Source: BOG-908 sp963692875 (GTDB lineage: Bacteria > Pseudomonadota > Alphaproteobacteria > Acetobacterales > Acetobacteraceae). Taken from it: 64,000 nt of DNA. Location of the stretch: NCBI GenBank assembly GCA_965198755.1, contig OZ240673.1, positions 2,232,001 through 2,296,000 on the forward strand, in the 5' to 3' direction. Each line of letters starts with the position of its first letter. The stretch's first letter is position 1. The notes below the pieces were generated by a model, which had not been told where the DNA came from, searched no databases, and saw only the letters and a list, made by a program, of their open reading frames with translations. The translations under genes and the position numbers were made by a program. Shown here one piece after another: positions 7,584-17,112 of the stretch.

Positions 7584-8993
7584 ATGAGCGCCGCCACCCC
7601 CGTGCTGGACGAGACCGGCGCCGGGCGCATCAGCCTGCACCTGCGCCGCACCATCGTCATCTCCGCCCCTATCGCCGCGGCGCTGCTCTCCGAGATCGGC
7701 ATGGGGCTGATCAGCACGCTCATGCTCGGCCACCTCGGCCCGCAGGCGTTGGCCGCCGGCGGGCTCGCCGTCAGCGTGTTCATCACCGCGTTGCTGATCC
7801 TGCAGGGCGCGCTCAGCGGGGTGGGCGTGCTGGCCGCCCATCGCCTGGGTGCCGGCCGCCCGGACGACGTGCCGCCGCTGTACTGGTCCGGCGTGGCGCT
7901 GGCGGTGCTGCTGGCCATCCCGCTGTTCGCCGCGCTGAGCGCGCCGGCCGCGATGTGGCGCGCGTTCGGCCAGGCGCCGGCGCTGGCGCACGACCTGGCC
8001 GCCTACCTGCACATCCTGCGCTGGGCGGTGCCGGCCGGCGTGGTGGGCGTCGGCATGATGCGCGGCTTCCTGCCGGCGATCGGGCTGGAGCGGGTGCTGC
8101 TCTACGTGCTGCCGGCCGGCGTGGTGCTGCATGCCGGGCTCAGCCGGCTGGCGATCAGCGGCGACTTCGGGCTGCCGGGCTGGGGCGTTCCGGGCTCAGC
8201 CGGCGCCATCGTGGTCACCCTCTCGGTGGTGGCGTCCTGCATGCTGGCGCTGCTGCACGGGCCGAACTTCCGCCGCTTCGTGCGGCTGGCGCGGCCGGAG
8301 CTGGCCGTGGTGCGGCGGCTGCTGGCGATCGGGCTGCCGGTGGCCGGCAGCGTGGTGGTGGAGGCCGGGCTGTTCCTGGCCGTGGGGTTCCTGGCCGCCT
8401 CGCTGGGGCCGGACGCGCTGGCCGCGCACATGATCGCGCTGAACGTGGCCAGCGTCACGTTCATGGTGCCGCTGGCCGTCAGCCAGGCGGCCAACGTGCG
8501 GGTGGCCATGGCGGCGGGCGCCGGCAACACGCGCGCGGCGCGGCGGGCGGGGTTCTCTGCAATTGCGGTCAGCGTGACGTTCATGGCGGCGTCCGCCCTG
8601 GTGCTGAGCCTGGCCTCGCACACGATTACCGCGCTGTACCTGCCGGCCAGCGCTGCCGACGCGGCCACCGCCGGGCTGGCGGCAAGCCTGCTGCGCGTGG
8701 CCGGCGTGTTCCAGCTCGCCGACGGCACACAGGTAACGGCCGCCGGCGCCTTGCGCGGCCTGCAGGACGTGCGGGTGCCGATGCTGCTGGCGACGTTCGG
8801 CTATTGGGGGCTGGGCTTCTGGGCGGGGTGGCTGCTGGCGTTCCGCGCGCAGCTGGGCGTGGTGGGGCTTTGGTGGGGGCTGTGCGTGGGGCTGGCGGTA
8901 GTGGCGATGGGGCTGACCACGCGGTTTGCGCAGCTGAGCGGAGGACGAAAGCAAGGCCTTCTTTTTCGAGAAAAAGAAGCAAAAAGCTTTTGA
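7584..8993 (+). CDS. MATE family efflux transporter
   Basis: 469 residues forming about 12 transmembrane helices in two similar halves. SEIGMGLISTLMLGHLGPQA near residue 35 and the matching second-half segment with VEAGLFLAVGFLAASLGPDA are the usual MATE motifs. It should export cationic or xenobiotic compounds by H+ or Na+ antiport. ATG 7584 follows CCCCCTCC; an in-frame start 36 bases upstream is possible. The last 16 residues (KQGLLFREKEAKSF and neighbours) are encoded by the left arm of the following repeat, and the stop codon lies inside that arm. The C-terminal tail therefore does not come from the ancestral gene. Confidence 0.88.
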   Translation: MSAATPVLDETGAGRISLHLRRTIVISAPIAAALLSEIGMGLISTLMLGHLGPQALAAGGLAVSVFITALLILQGALSGVGVLAAHRLGAGRPDDVPPLYWSGVALAVLLAIPLFAALSAPAAMWRAFGQAPALAHDLAAYLHILRWAVPAGVVGVGMMRGFLPAIGLERVLLYVLPAGVVLHAGLSRLAISGDFGLPGWGVPGSAGAIVVTLSVVASCMLALLHGPNFRRFVRLARPELAVVRRLLAIGLPVAGSVVVEAGLFLAVGFLAASLGPDALAAHMIALNVASVTFMVPLAVSQAANVRVAMAAGAGNTRAARRAGFSAIAVSVTFMAASALVLSLASHTITALYLPASAADAATAGLAASLLRVAGVFQLADGTQVTAAGALRGLQDVRVPMLLATFGYWGLGFWAGWLLAFRAQLGVVGLWWGLCVGLAVVAMGLTTRFAQLSGGRKQGLLFREKEAKSF

Positions 8994-9094
8994 TGCGGCT
9001 GTCGCGGACGGCTGAAACAACAGCCTCAACCCGGCACAATCCACGGAGACAAAAGTTTTTTGGTTCTTTTTTTCAAAAAAGAACCGCTTGCTTA
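8948..9094 (+). repeat. Arm-repeat copy 6, two-armed
   Basis: B-type left arm (GGCCTTCTTTTTCGAGAAAAAG) encodes the end of the MATE protein. The centre has CTGTCGCGGACGGCTGAAAC. The A-type right arm ends exactly at the TAA stop of pqqB on the other strand. Confidence 0.95.
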
Positions 9095-9985
9095 CTTCAC
9101 CTCCACCAGCATCCCATCAAACGCCACCTGCCACCCCGCCGCCCGCACCGCCCGGTGTTCCGGCGACCCCTCCAGCAGCATCGGGTTGGTGTTGTTGATG
9201 TGCAGGTAGATCAACCGTCCCGGGTGGTCCGACAGCCCCTCCAGCGACCCGCCAGGACCGCTGACCGGCACGTGGCCCATGCGCCGCCCGGTCTTATGGC
9301 TGAGGCCGGCGCGCACCATCTCGTCGTCGGTAAACAGCGTGCCGTCGAAGAACAGCGCGTCCGCCCGCGCGAGTTGGGCACGCACCGCGCCGGTGACCTC
9401 CGCACAGCCAGGTGCGATCACCACCGTGGCGGTGCCGCTCTCCAGCCGCGCCGCGTAGGTGGACGCTGCCTTGGCCGCGGCCGCACTTCTGTCTTCCTGG
9501 TAGAGCGGCACCTTACCCGGCATCGCCAGCAGCGTCAGCGTCAGGCCCAGGCCGGTCTCCACCGGTTGGCCGGGCGTCACCTCGATGCGCTCCACCAACG
9601 CCGGATCCAGCGACGCGAAGATCGGGTTCTCCGCCAAGATGCGCAGGATCGGCGCCGGCGCCCACACCCGCAGGCGCTGCTGTTCGCGCAGCACCAGCAG
9701 CCCGGCCATCCCGTCCACGTCCGCGCTGACCAGCACCACGCCGGCCACCGGCGAGTCCCGCGCCGCCCGCGGCGCCAGCGCCGGGTTGTCGAGTATCTGC
9801 TGGCGCAAATCCGGCGGCGCGCCCACCAGCACCCAGTCCTGCCGGCCCGCGCTGACCGCCACGCACACCTGCGAGCGAGGCAGCGCCCGCGGGTCGCCGG
9901 CGCGGGCCAGCGCGCACAGCGCACAACCGCAATTCCACTGCGGGAAACCGCCGCCCGCCGCGGAGCCAAGAACCAGGCATTTCAT
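9092..9985 (-). CDS. pqqB: PqqB, pyrroloquinoline quinone biosynthesis protein
   Basis: 297 residues. LGSAAGGGFPQWNCGC at the N-terminus is diagnostic of PqqB, a metallo-beta-lactamase-fold protein. The C-terminal LIYLHINNTNPMLL also matches the family. PqqB is thought to oxidise the tyrosine-derived precursor in the maturation of PQQ, the cofactor of periplasmic alcohol and sugar dehydrogenases. The odd point is that it stands alone: pqqA, C, D and E are not beside it within this window, although pqqABCDE is usually one operon. Its stop codon is fused to an arm-repeat, and its start faces the divergent prs gene across 137 bases. Confidence 0.93.
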   Translation of the reverse strand: MKCLVLGSAAGGGFPQWNCGCALCALARAGDPRALPRSQVCVAVSAGRQDWVLVGAPPDLRQQILDNPALAPRAARDSPVAGVVLVSADVDGMAGLLVLREQQRLRVWAPAPILRILAENPIFASLDPALVERIEVTPGQPVETGLGLTLTLLAMPGKVPLYQEDRSAAAAKAASTYAARLESGTATVVIAPGCAEVTGAVRAQLARADALFFDGTLFTDDEMVRAGLSHKTGRRMGHVPVSGPGGSLEGLSDHPGRLIYLHINNTNPMLLEGSPEHRAVRAAGWQVAFDGMLVEVK

Positions 9986-10063
9986 CCGCAAACCTTGCCC
10001 ACCCGCGCGCCGGCGGCAAGCCGGCCACAGGGCGGCTGCACACCGGCGTTCGGTGACAGACCC

Positions 10064-10092
10064 GTGACAGGACCCGGCCGCCCGGCTATAGC
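10064..10092 (+). promoter_or_regulatory. Probable sigma-70 promoter of prs
   Basis: GTGACA and TATAGC are separated by 17 bases, starting 59 bases before the prs ATG. The spacer between pqqB and prs carries no arm-repeat, so a conventional promoter is expected here. Confidence 0.5.
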
Positions 10093-10122
10093 ACGCGCGC
10101 CGCCGAAGGGGTCCGGGTCCGG

Positions 10123-11055
10123 ATGAAGATCGTCGCTTGTAACAGCAATCGGCCGCTGGCCGAGGCGGTGGCACGCAACCTTAACCTGCCACTCACGCGC
10201 GCCTCCGTCCGCCGCTTCGCCGACATGGAGATCTTCGTCGAGATCCAGGAGAACGTGCGCGGCGAGGACGTGTTCGTCATCCAGAGCACCAGCTACCCGG
10301 CCAACGACAACCTGATGGAACTGCTCATCATGATGGACGCGCTGCGCCGCAGCTCCGCGCGCCGCGTCACCGCAGTGATCCCCTATTTCGGTTACGCGCG
10401 GCAGGACCGCAAATCCGCCCCGCGCACGCCGATCAGCGCCAAGCTGGTGGCCAATTTGATCACCGAGGCGGGTGCCAACCGCGTGCTGACGCTGGACCTG
10501 CACGCCGGCCAGATACAGGGCTTTTTCGACATCCCGCTCGACAACCTCTTCGCCGCCCCGCTGTTCATGGCCGACATCCGCGCGCGCTACGCAGGGCGCG
10601 ACATCATGATCGTCTCACCCGACGTGGGCGGCGTGGTGCGCGCCCGCGCGCTGGCCACCCGGCTGAACTGCGACTTGGCCATCATCGACAAACGCCGCGA
10701 GCGCGCCGGCATCTCCGAGGTGATGAACGTTATCGGCGACGTGGCCGACCGCGACTGCATCCTGCTCGACGACATCTGCGATTCCGGCGGCACCCTGTGC
10801 AACGCAGCCGACGCGCTGATCAAGGACGGTGCGAAATCGGTGAGCGTCTACGTCACCCACGGCGTGCTGTCGGGCGGTGCCGTGGCACGCATCGCGGCGA
10901 GCCCGATCGAGATGATGACGATTACCGACAGCATCCTGGCCACCGACGCGGTTCGGCAGTCGACGAATTTACGCCAGGCGACGATTGCGCCGTTGATGGC
11001 TGAGGCGATGCAGCGGATTTCGGATGAGAGTTCGGTGAGTTCGTTGTTTGATTAG
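10123..11055 (+). CDS. prs: Ribose-phosphate pyrophosphokinase
   Basis: 310 residues, the full family length. It makes PRPP from ribose 5-phosphate and ATP for purine, pyrimidine, His, Trp and NAD synthesis in the cytoplasm. Visible signatures are FADMEIFVEIQENVRG near residue 32, the ATP-loop YFGYARQDRK near residue 90, the metal/PRPP segment DLHAGQIQGFFDIPLDN near residue 126, and the PRPP-binding loop LLDDICDSGGT near residue 213. It belongs to the class I enzymes. purQ and purL lie about 5 kb downstream but are not in the same operon. The TAG stop joins the next repeat directly. Confidence 0.96.
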   Translation: MKIVACNSNRPLAEAVARNLNLPLTRASVRRFADMEIFVEIQENVRGEDVFVIQSTSYPANDNLMELLIMMDALRRSSARRVTAVIPYFGYARQDRKSAPRTPISAKLVANLITEAGANRVLTLDLHAGQIQGFFDIPLDNLFAAPLFMADIRARYAGRDIMIVSPDVGGVVRARALATRLNCDLAIIDKRRERAGISEVMNVIGDVADRDCILLDDICDSGGTLCNAADALIKDGAKSVSVYVTHGVLSGGAVARIAASPIEMMTITDSILATDAVRQSTNLRQATIAPLMAEAMQRISDESSVSSLFD

Positions 11056-11190
11056 CAAGCAAGCAAGGCCTTCTTTTTTGAAAAAAAGAAGCAAAAAACT
11101 TTTGTTTCCTTGGTGCACGCTGCAGAAAACTCCGCGACAGCCGGACCAAAAGTTTTTTGGTTCTTTTCAAAAAAGAACTGCTTGCTTCCT
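11056..11190 (-). repeat. Arm-repeat copy 7, two-armed
   Basis: It begins with GCAAGCAAGC right after the prs TAG. The left arm is TTCTTTTTTGAAAAAAAGAA-based, the centre holds GCTGCAG and CTCCGCGACAGC, and the right arm is a shortened A type. Here the A arm is next to CGCGACAG, an exception to the usual arm order. Confidence 0.93.
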
Positions 11191-11193
11191 TCC

Positions 11194-11742
11194 ATGCTAA
11201 GCCCCACCCCCTTCTTCTTCCTGCGTCACGGCGAAACCGGCTGGAACGCCGCCGGCCGCACCCAGGGCCGCACGAACGTCCCCCTCAACGCCCGCGGCAT
11301 CGCGCAAGCCGAGCACGCGGCCGGATTACTGGTGGGCCACAACATCGTTCGCATCGTGTGTTCCACGCTCGGGCGGGCGCAGCACACGGCCGAAATCGTG
11401 GGCGCCGCGCTGGGGCTGGCCTTCACCTGCGACGCGGACCTGCAGGAAGCCAGCTTCGGCGTGCAGGAAGGCACCCCGATGGGCGCCTGGTACGACACCT
11501 GGGTGGCCGGCGAGGCCACACCGGACAGCGCCGAAACATTCGCGGCCGTCTCCGCGCGGGTAGTCCCGGCGATCAACCGCGCAGTGGACGCACCGGGCCT
11601 GGCGCTGGTTGTCGGCCACGGCGCGATGTTTCGCGCAGTGCGTGCCACGATGGGCCTCTCGGCGCTCGTGCGCACGGAAAACGGTGTTCCCTTGCGGTGC
11701 GAGCCGGGCGCGCCCTGGCGTGTGACGCCGGTTGTATTTTGA
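11194..11742 (+). CDS. Histidine phosphatase family protein
   Basis: 182 residues of the phosphoglycerate-mutase-like superfamily. The N-terminal FFLRHGETGWN carries the catalytic RHG triad with the phospho-accepting His. RAQHTAEIV provides the second arginine region and VVGHGAMFRAV the second catalytic His. The size fits alpha-ribazole/other small-substrate phosphatases rather than glycolytic mutase. The substrate cannot be told, and there are no cobalamin genes next to it. ATG 11194 lies only four bases after the edge of an arm-repeat, so there is no ordinary Shine-Dalgarno sequence. Confidence 0.83.
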   Translation: MLSPTPFFFLRHGETGWNAAGRTQGRTNVPLNARGIAQAEHAAGLLVGHNIVRIVCSTLGRAQHTAEIVGAALGLAFTCDADLQEASFGVQEGTPMGAWYDTWVAGEATPDSAETFAAVSARVVPAINRAVDAPGLALVVGHGAMFRAVRATMGLSALVRTENGVPLRCEPGAPWRVTPVVF

Positions 11743-11749
11743 ACGTTGA

Positions 11750-11884
11750 GCAAGCAAGCAGTTCTTTTTTGAAAAAAAGAACCAAAAAACTTTTGTTCCT
11801 TTGGGCGCGCGCTGAAGGAAACTCCGCGACAGCCAAACCAAAAGTCTTTTGCTTCTTTTCTTCAGAAAAGAAGGCCTTGCTTTC
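11750..11884 (-). repeat. Arm-repeat copy 8, two-armed
   Basis: A-type left arm, centre ending CTCCGCGACAGCC, and D-type right arm. It lies between convergent genes and begins eight bases after the phosphatase stop. Confidence 0.95.
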
Positions 11885-11887
11885 TAA

Positions 11888-12280
11888 TCACCGAACAACC
11901 CGACCTGCGGCATTCGGCTCAGGCGCTACCTGAACGCGGTTGAAGTCGCCGAGCTGGCAGAAGCTGTGGAAGCTGTTCAGCCGGATTGTCACCTGGTTGG
12001 AACACAGAAGCTCCTCGCTCGGGTCCGTCGGCTGGTAGGTGAACCCGTCCGGCTCGTTCTTCAGGCCGATGCAGCTGAACTGCAGCGAATTCTTCCACAC
12101 CGTGTGGTCGCGCATATAGAACAGGATGGTCTGATCGTCCGGCCGTTCCGTCCTGACGATGTCCGGATCATGAATGCAACGCGACTTGGCGTCGCTGCCG
12201 GTCTCGCTGCCGGAACGCATGGTTTGCGCGGAGGCCAGCCCGGGCGAGACGATCATCGCGAGCAAGAGAAAGGCTTTCAT
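11888..12280 (-). CDS. Small secreted Cys-containing protein, DUF6491-like
   Basis: 130 residues with a signal peptide (MKAFLLLAMIVSPGLASA-Q). The mature part has four cysteines: RCIHDPDI, FSCIGLK, LLCSNQV and FCQLGDF. With DDQTILFYMRDHTVWKN they resemble the DUF6491 group of short periplasmic proteins, which suggests two disulphide bonds. The function of that group is not known, and the assignment rests on memory of the motif spacing. ATG 12280 was chosen because GGTCACC upstream in the transcript and the signal peptide both fit it. Confidence 0.65.
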   Translation of the reverse strand: MKAFLLLAMIVSPGLASAQTMRSGSETGSDAKSRCIHDPDIVRTERPDDQTILFYMRDHTVWKNSLQFSCIGLKNEPDGFTYQPTDPSEELLCSNQVTIRLNSFHSFCQLGDFNRVQVAPEPNAAGRVVR

Positions 12281-12301
12281 GGGGTGACCTTTGGTGAAAG
12301 G

Positions 12302-12449
12302 AAGCAAGCAGTTCTTTTTTGAAAAAAAGAACCAAAAAACTTTTGCTCTCTGTAGGTGCGCCGTGGTGAGACGTGTCGTTTCAGCCGTCCGCGACAGCCG
12401 TTACAAAAGCTTTTTGCTTCTTTTTCTCGAAAAAGAAGGCCTTGCTTGC
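12302..12449 (-). repeat. Arm-repeat copy 9, two-armed
   Basis: A-type left arm and a centre of the GTCGTTTCAGCCGTCCGCGACAGCC subfamily (first part shown only). The B-type right arm ends where the uvrB TGA stop begins. Confidence 0.95.
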
Positions 12450-14645
<2,196 letters not shown>

Positions 14646-14683
14646 GCGGCATAAGATGGCGCGGGGCGACGAGGAGTCAAAGG

Positions 14684-14820
14684 AAGCAAGCAAGCAGTTC
14701 TTTTTTGAAAAAAAGAACCAAAAAACTTTTGTTCCCTGGGGTATGCGCCGGCGGAGAGGTCCGCGACAGCCGTGATAAAAGCTTTTTGCTTCTTTTTCTC
14801 GAAAAAGAAGGCCTTCCTTG
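14684..14820 (-). repeat. Arm-repeat copy 10, two-armed
   Basis: A-type left arm, centre with GGTCCGCGACAGCC, and B-type right arm ending GGCCTTCCTTG. It lies 38 bases upstream of the uvrB start. Confidence 0.95.
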
Positions 14821-14877
14821 CTGCCCCGCCGGCGCGGCAGCAATCCGCACGGAGAGATGCTGGTGACCGCTAGGGAT

Positions 14878-15188
14878 CTATGCGCGGCTCGATCTATACA
14901 GACGAGCCGTTTCGGACAGTTTGGCCCAGGCTTCAGTCAACGGCAGGAGTTGGCGTCCGATAAAGAGCTGTTGAGTGCTATTCAAGCAGCAGGTCATCAC
15001 CGCTAACCCGTTACGGGTTAGTTGACGCGTTTTCCGAGAACCGAAGCCGATCGAGACGGCACCGTCCGTCCAGGAGAAATCCGGTCCGTCAGTGGCCGTG
15101 AGTACTGGCTTGGCGTATCGCAACTGGACGCCGCCGGGTTGGCGCTTCAGCGAACTTTCGAACAGGGTAGGAGAAGCGTTCTTGCCAA
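14878..15188 (-). pseudogene. Possible C-terminal gene remnant
   Basis: On the minus strand a frame is open for about 310 bases up to a TAG at 14878-14880 and encodes a protein-like tail (FIGRQLLPLTEAWAKLSETA, then RLYRSSRA). It contains the regular hydrophobic spacing of helices rather than random G+C-rich frame composition. No start is visible, and the upstream part runs into the GT90-like gene on the other strand. It may be the truncated end of an unknown gene. I do not recognise the family. Confidence 0.3.
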
Positions 15189-16240
15189 CCGTAGTTTTCG
15201 CCCCCGGCATCACCAGGCAAGCCGAGGCCGACGCGGCCGACGCCAACCCCACCACCGCCCGCATCGGCGCCGCCATGCTCGAGGCCACGCACGGCCAGCA
15301 AGGCGCCCGCTTCACCCTTCGCCGCGCCCTGGCCCTGGCCGACCAGCCCGCCGCCGCCGGGCCGGAGCTGCGCCGGCGCGTGCTGGCCGCCATCGTCTGC
15401 TCCGACTGGCAGACCCTGCCCGGCCTGTTGACGGACAGCTTCGGCGCCCCCTTGGCGCTGCGCCCCGCCGGGCCGGACAGCGAAGCCTCGTCGGCCGACC
15501 TCCTCGCCTGCACGCTCGAGCCGGCCGGGCGCCTGGCTTTCGAGCTGCCGCTTTCGGTGCTGCCCTCGCCATACCTCACCTACGTGGTCTCGCGCTGGCT
15601 GTCCGTGCTGCCGGTGTTCGCCGCAGCCCTGCGGTCCGGCCAGGCCAAGCCCGGGCGCTGCAGGATCGCGCTCGGCACGCGCGACCGGCGGGCGGGCCTG
15701 GCCTTCTGCAGCGCCCGCGCGGAGGCCGGCCTGCTGCCGGACCCCGACTTCCTCAACACCCGCGGCTACCCGCGCCTGCGCCACGCACCGCTCGCCGACT
15801 GGGCGGCGCGCCCCAGCCAGGTGCTGTGCCCGGAACCCGCCCGCGGCGGCCCCAAGCCTGACGAGGCCGTCCAGGTGGACGGCGTGGTGTTCGCCACGCC
15901 GGGCGCGGGCGGGGTGGCGCCGCGTTACGCGCTGGAGGCGGAACAGCCGGTGACGAGCTCGTCGGCACTGTTCGCCGACCTGCTGAGCGGCGCCTGCCTG
16001 CTGCGGGCGGGCGCTTCGGGCGCGCCCCGCCTGTGGCTGCACGACCGCCTGGTCGCGTGGGAGCATTTCGTCCCGGTCGCCGCCGACCTGTCGGACCTGG
16101 CGGCGCAGGTGGCGTGGCTGCAGGCCAACGACGCGGCCGCGCAGGAGATCGCGCGGCGCGGGCGGGCGGTGGCGCTGGCGGCAGGTTACGAGGCGGAGCT
16201 GGGCAGGGCGGCAAAAGTGGTGGCGGCGGCGTTCGCGTAG
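15092..16240 (+). CDS. GT90/CAP10-like glycosyltransferase-type protein
   Basis: 382 residues from ATG 15092; a TTG start at 15181 (giving MPTVVFAPG) is also plausible, since the first 30 residues look non-conserved. The C-terminal third has LHDRLVAWEHFVPVAADLSD followed by LAAQVAWLQANDAAAQEIAR. This matches the CAP10/GT90 pattern (an aromatic-W-x-HFVPV-DLSDL core and the IA-x-x-G repeat) found in LPS- and capsule-modifying glycosyltransferases. The N-terminal part is Ala/Arg-rich and poorly conserved. A role in surface polysaccharide modification is likely but unproven. The gene has no partner in the same operon. Confidence 0.62.
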   Translation: MAVSTGLAYRNWTPPGWRFSELSNRVGEAFLPTVVFAPGITRQAEADAADANPTTARIGAAMLEATHGQQGARFTLRRALALADQPAAAGPELRRRVLAAIVCSDWQTLPGLLTDSFGAPLALRPAGPDSEASSADLLACTLEPAGRLAFELPLSVLPSPYLTYVVSRWLSVLPVFAAALRSGQAKPGRCRIALGTRDRRAGLAFCSARAEAGLLPDPDFLNTRGYPRLRHAPLADWAARPSQVLCPEPARGGPKPDEAVQVDGVVFATPGAGGVAPRYALEAEQPVTSSSALFADLLSGACLLRAGASGAPRLWLHDRLVAWEHFVPVAADLSDLAAQVAWLQANDAAAQEIARRGRAVALAAGYEAELGRAAKVVAAAFA

Positions 16241-16242
16241 TA

Positions 16243-16397
16243 AGGCAAGGCAAGCAGTTCTTTTTTGAAAAAAAGAACCAAAAAACTTTTGTCTCTCGTA
16301 GGTGTGCCGTGGTGAGACGTGTCGTTTCAGTAGTCCGCGACAGCCGAGACAAAAGCTTTTTGCTTCTTTTTCTCGAAAAAGAAGGCCTTGCTTCCTT
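16243..16397 (-). repeat. Arm-repeat copy 11, two-armed
   Basis: A-type left arm and a centre of the GTCGTTTCAG-GTCCGCGACAGCC subfamily. The B-type right arm ends 18 bases before the purQ GTG. Confidence 0.95.
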
Positions 16398-16415
16398 CCC
16401 TGTCGGAGCCCGCCC

Positions 16416-17108
16416 GTGAAGACCGCCATCCTCATCTTCCCCGGCACCAACCGAGAGCGCGACGTAGCCATCGCCCTGTCCCAATCCGCCGGCCGCGCAC
16501 CCGTCATGCTGTGGCACCGCGAGACCGAACTCCCCGACATAGACCTGGTCGTCCTGCCCGGCGGCTTCAGCCACGGCGACTACCTGCGCTGCGGCGCCAT
16601 GGCCGCGCAGTCCCCCATCATGCCGGCGCTGCACGCGTTCGCCGCGCGCGGCGGCCACATCCTCGGCATCTGCAACGGCTTCCAGATCCTCACCGAGGCC
16701 GGCCTGCTGCCGGGCGCGCTGCTGCGCAACGCCGGCCTGCGCTTCATCAGCCGCGACTGCCACCTGCGCATCGAGCGTGCCGACACCGCCTTCACCGGCC
16801 ACTACGCCCCCGGCCAGGTGATCCGCGCCCCGATGGCGCATGGCGACGGCAACTACTTCGCCGCCCCCGACACGCTGGCCGAGCTGGAGGGCGAAGGCCG
16901 CGTCGCGTTCCGCTACGTGGACGCCGACGGCGAGGCCGTGCCGGAAGCCAACTTCAACGGCAGCCTGGCCGCCATCGCCGGCATCTACAGCGCCAACCTC
17001 CGCGTGCTCGGCCTGATGCCGCACCCCGAAGACCTGGTGGACCCGCTGGTCGGCGGCACGGACGGCGCCGCACTGTTCGACGGCCTCGTCCACGCGCTGG
17101 CGGCCTGA
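16416..17108 (+). CDS. purQ: PurQ, FGAM synthase glutaminase subunit
   Basis: 230 residues from GTG 16416. A class I glutamine amidotransferase, it releases ammonia from glutamine for PurL in step 4 of purine synthesis. AILIFPGTNRERD at the start, VVLPGGFSHGDYLRCGAMA near residue 47, and ILGICNGFQIL near residue 82 with the catalytic Cys are diagnostic. The His/Glu pair lies in GLMPHPEDLVDPL near the end. GGAG upstream supports the GTG start. The gene sits four bases before purL, as expected for subunits made in balance. The small third subunit gene purS, which normally lies just upstream, is not here; its place is taken by an arm-repeat. Confidence 0.96.
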   Translation: MKTAILIFPGTNRERDVAIALSQSAGRAPVMLWHRETELPDIDLVVLPGGFSHGDYLRCGAMAAQSPIMPALHAFAARGGHILGICNGFQILTEAGLLPGALLRNAGLRFISRDCHLRIERADTAFTGHYAPGQVIRAPMAHGDGNYFAAPDTLAELEGEGRVAFRYVDADGEAVPEANFNGSLAAIAGIYSANLRVLGLMPHPEDLVDPLVGGTDGAALFDGLVHALAA

Positions 17109-17112
17109 GCGG

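Noticed and set aside
14822..15091. A tRNA or small RNA gene in the uvrB upstream spacer
   Set aside because: No cloverleaf arms, T-loop GTTCGA box or CCA-like end could be matched. The self-complementary CTAACCCGTTACGGGTTAG is only a short hairpin.
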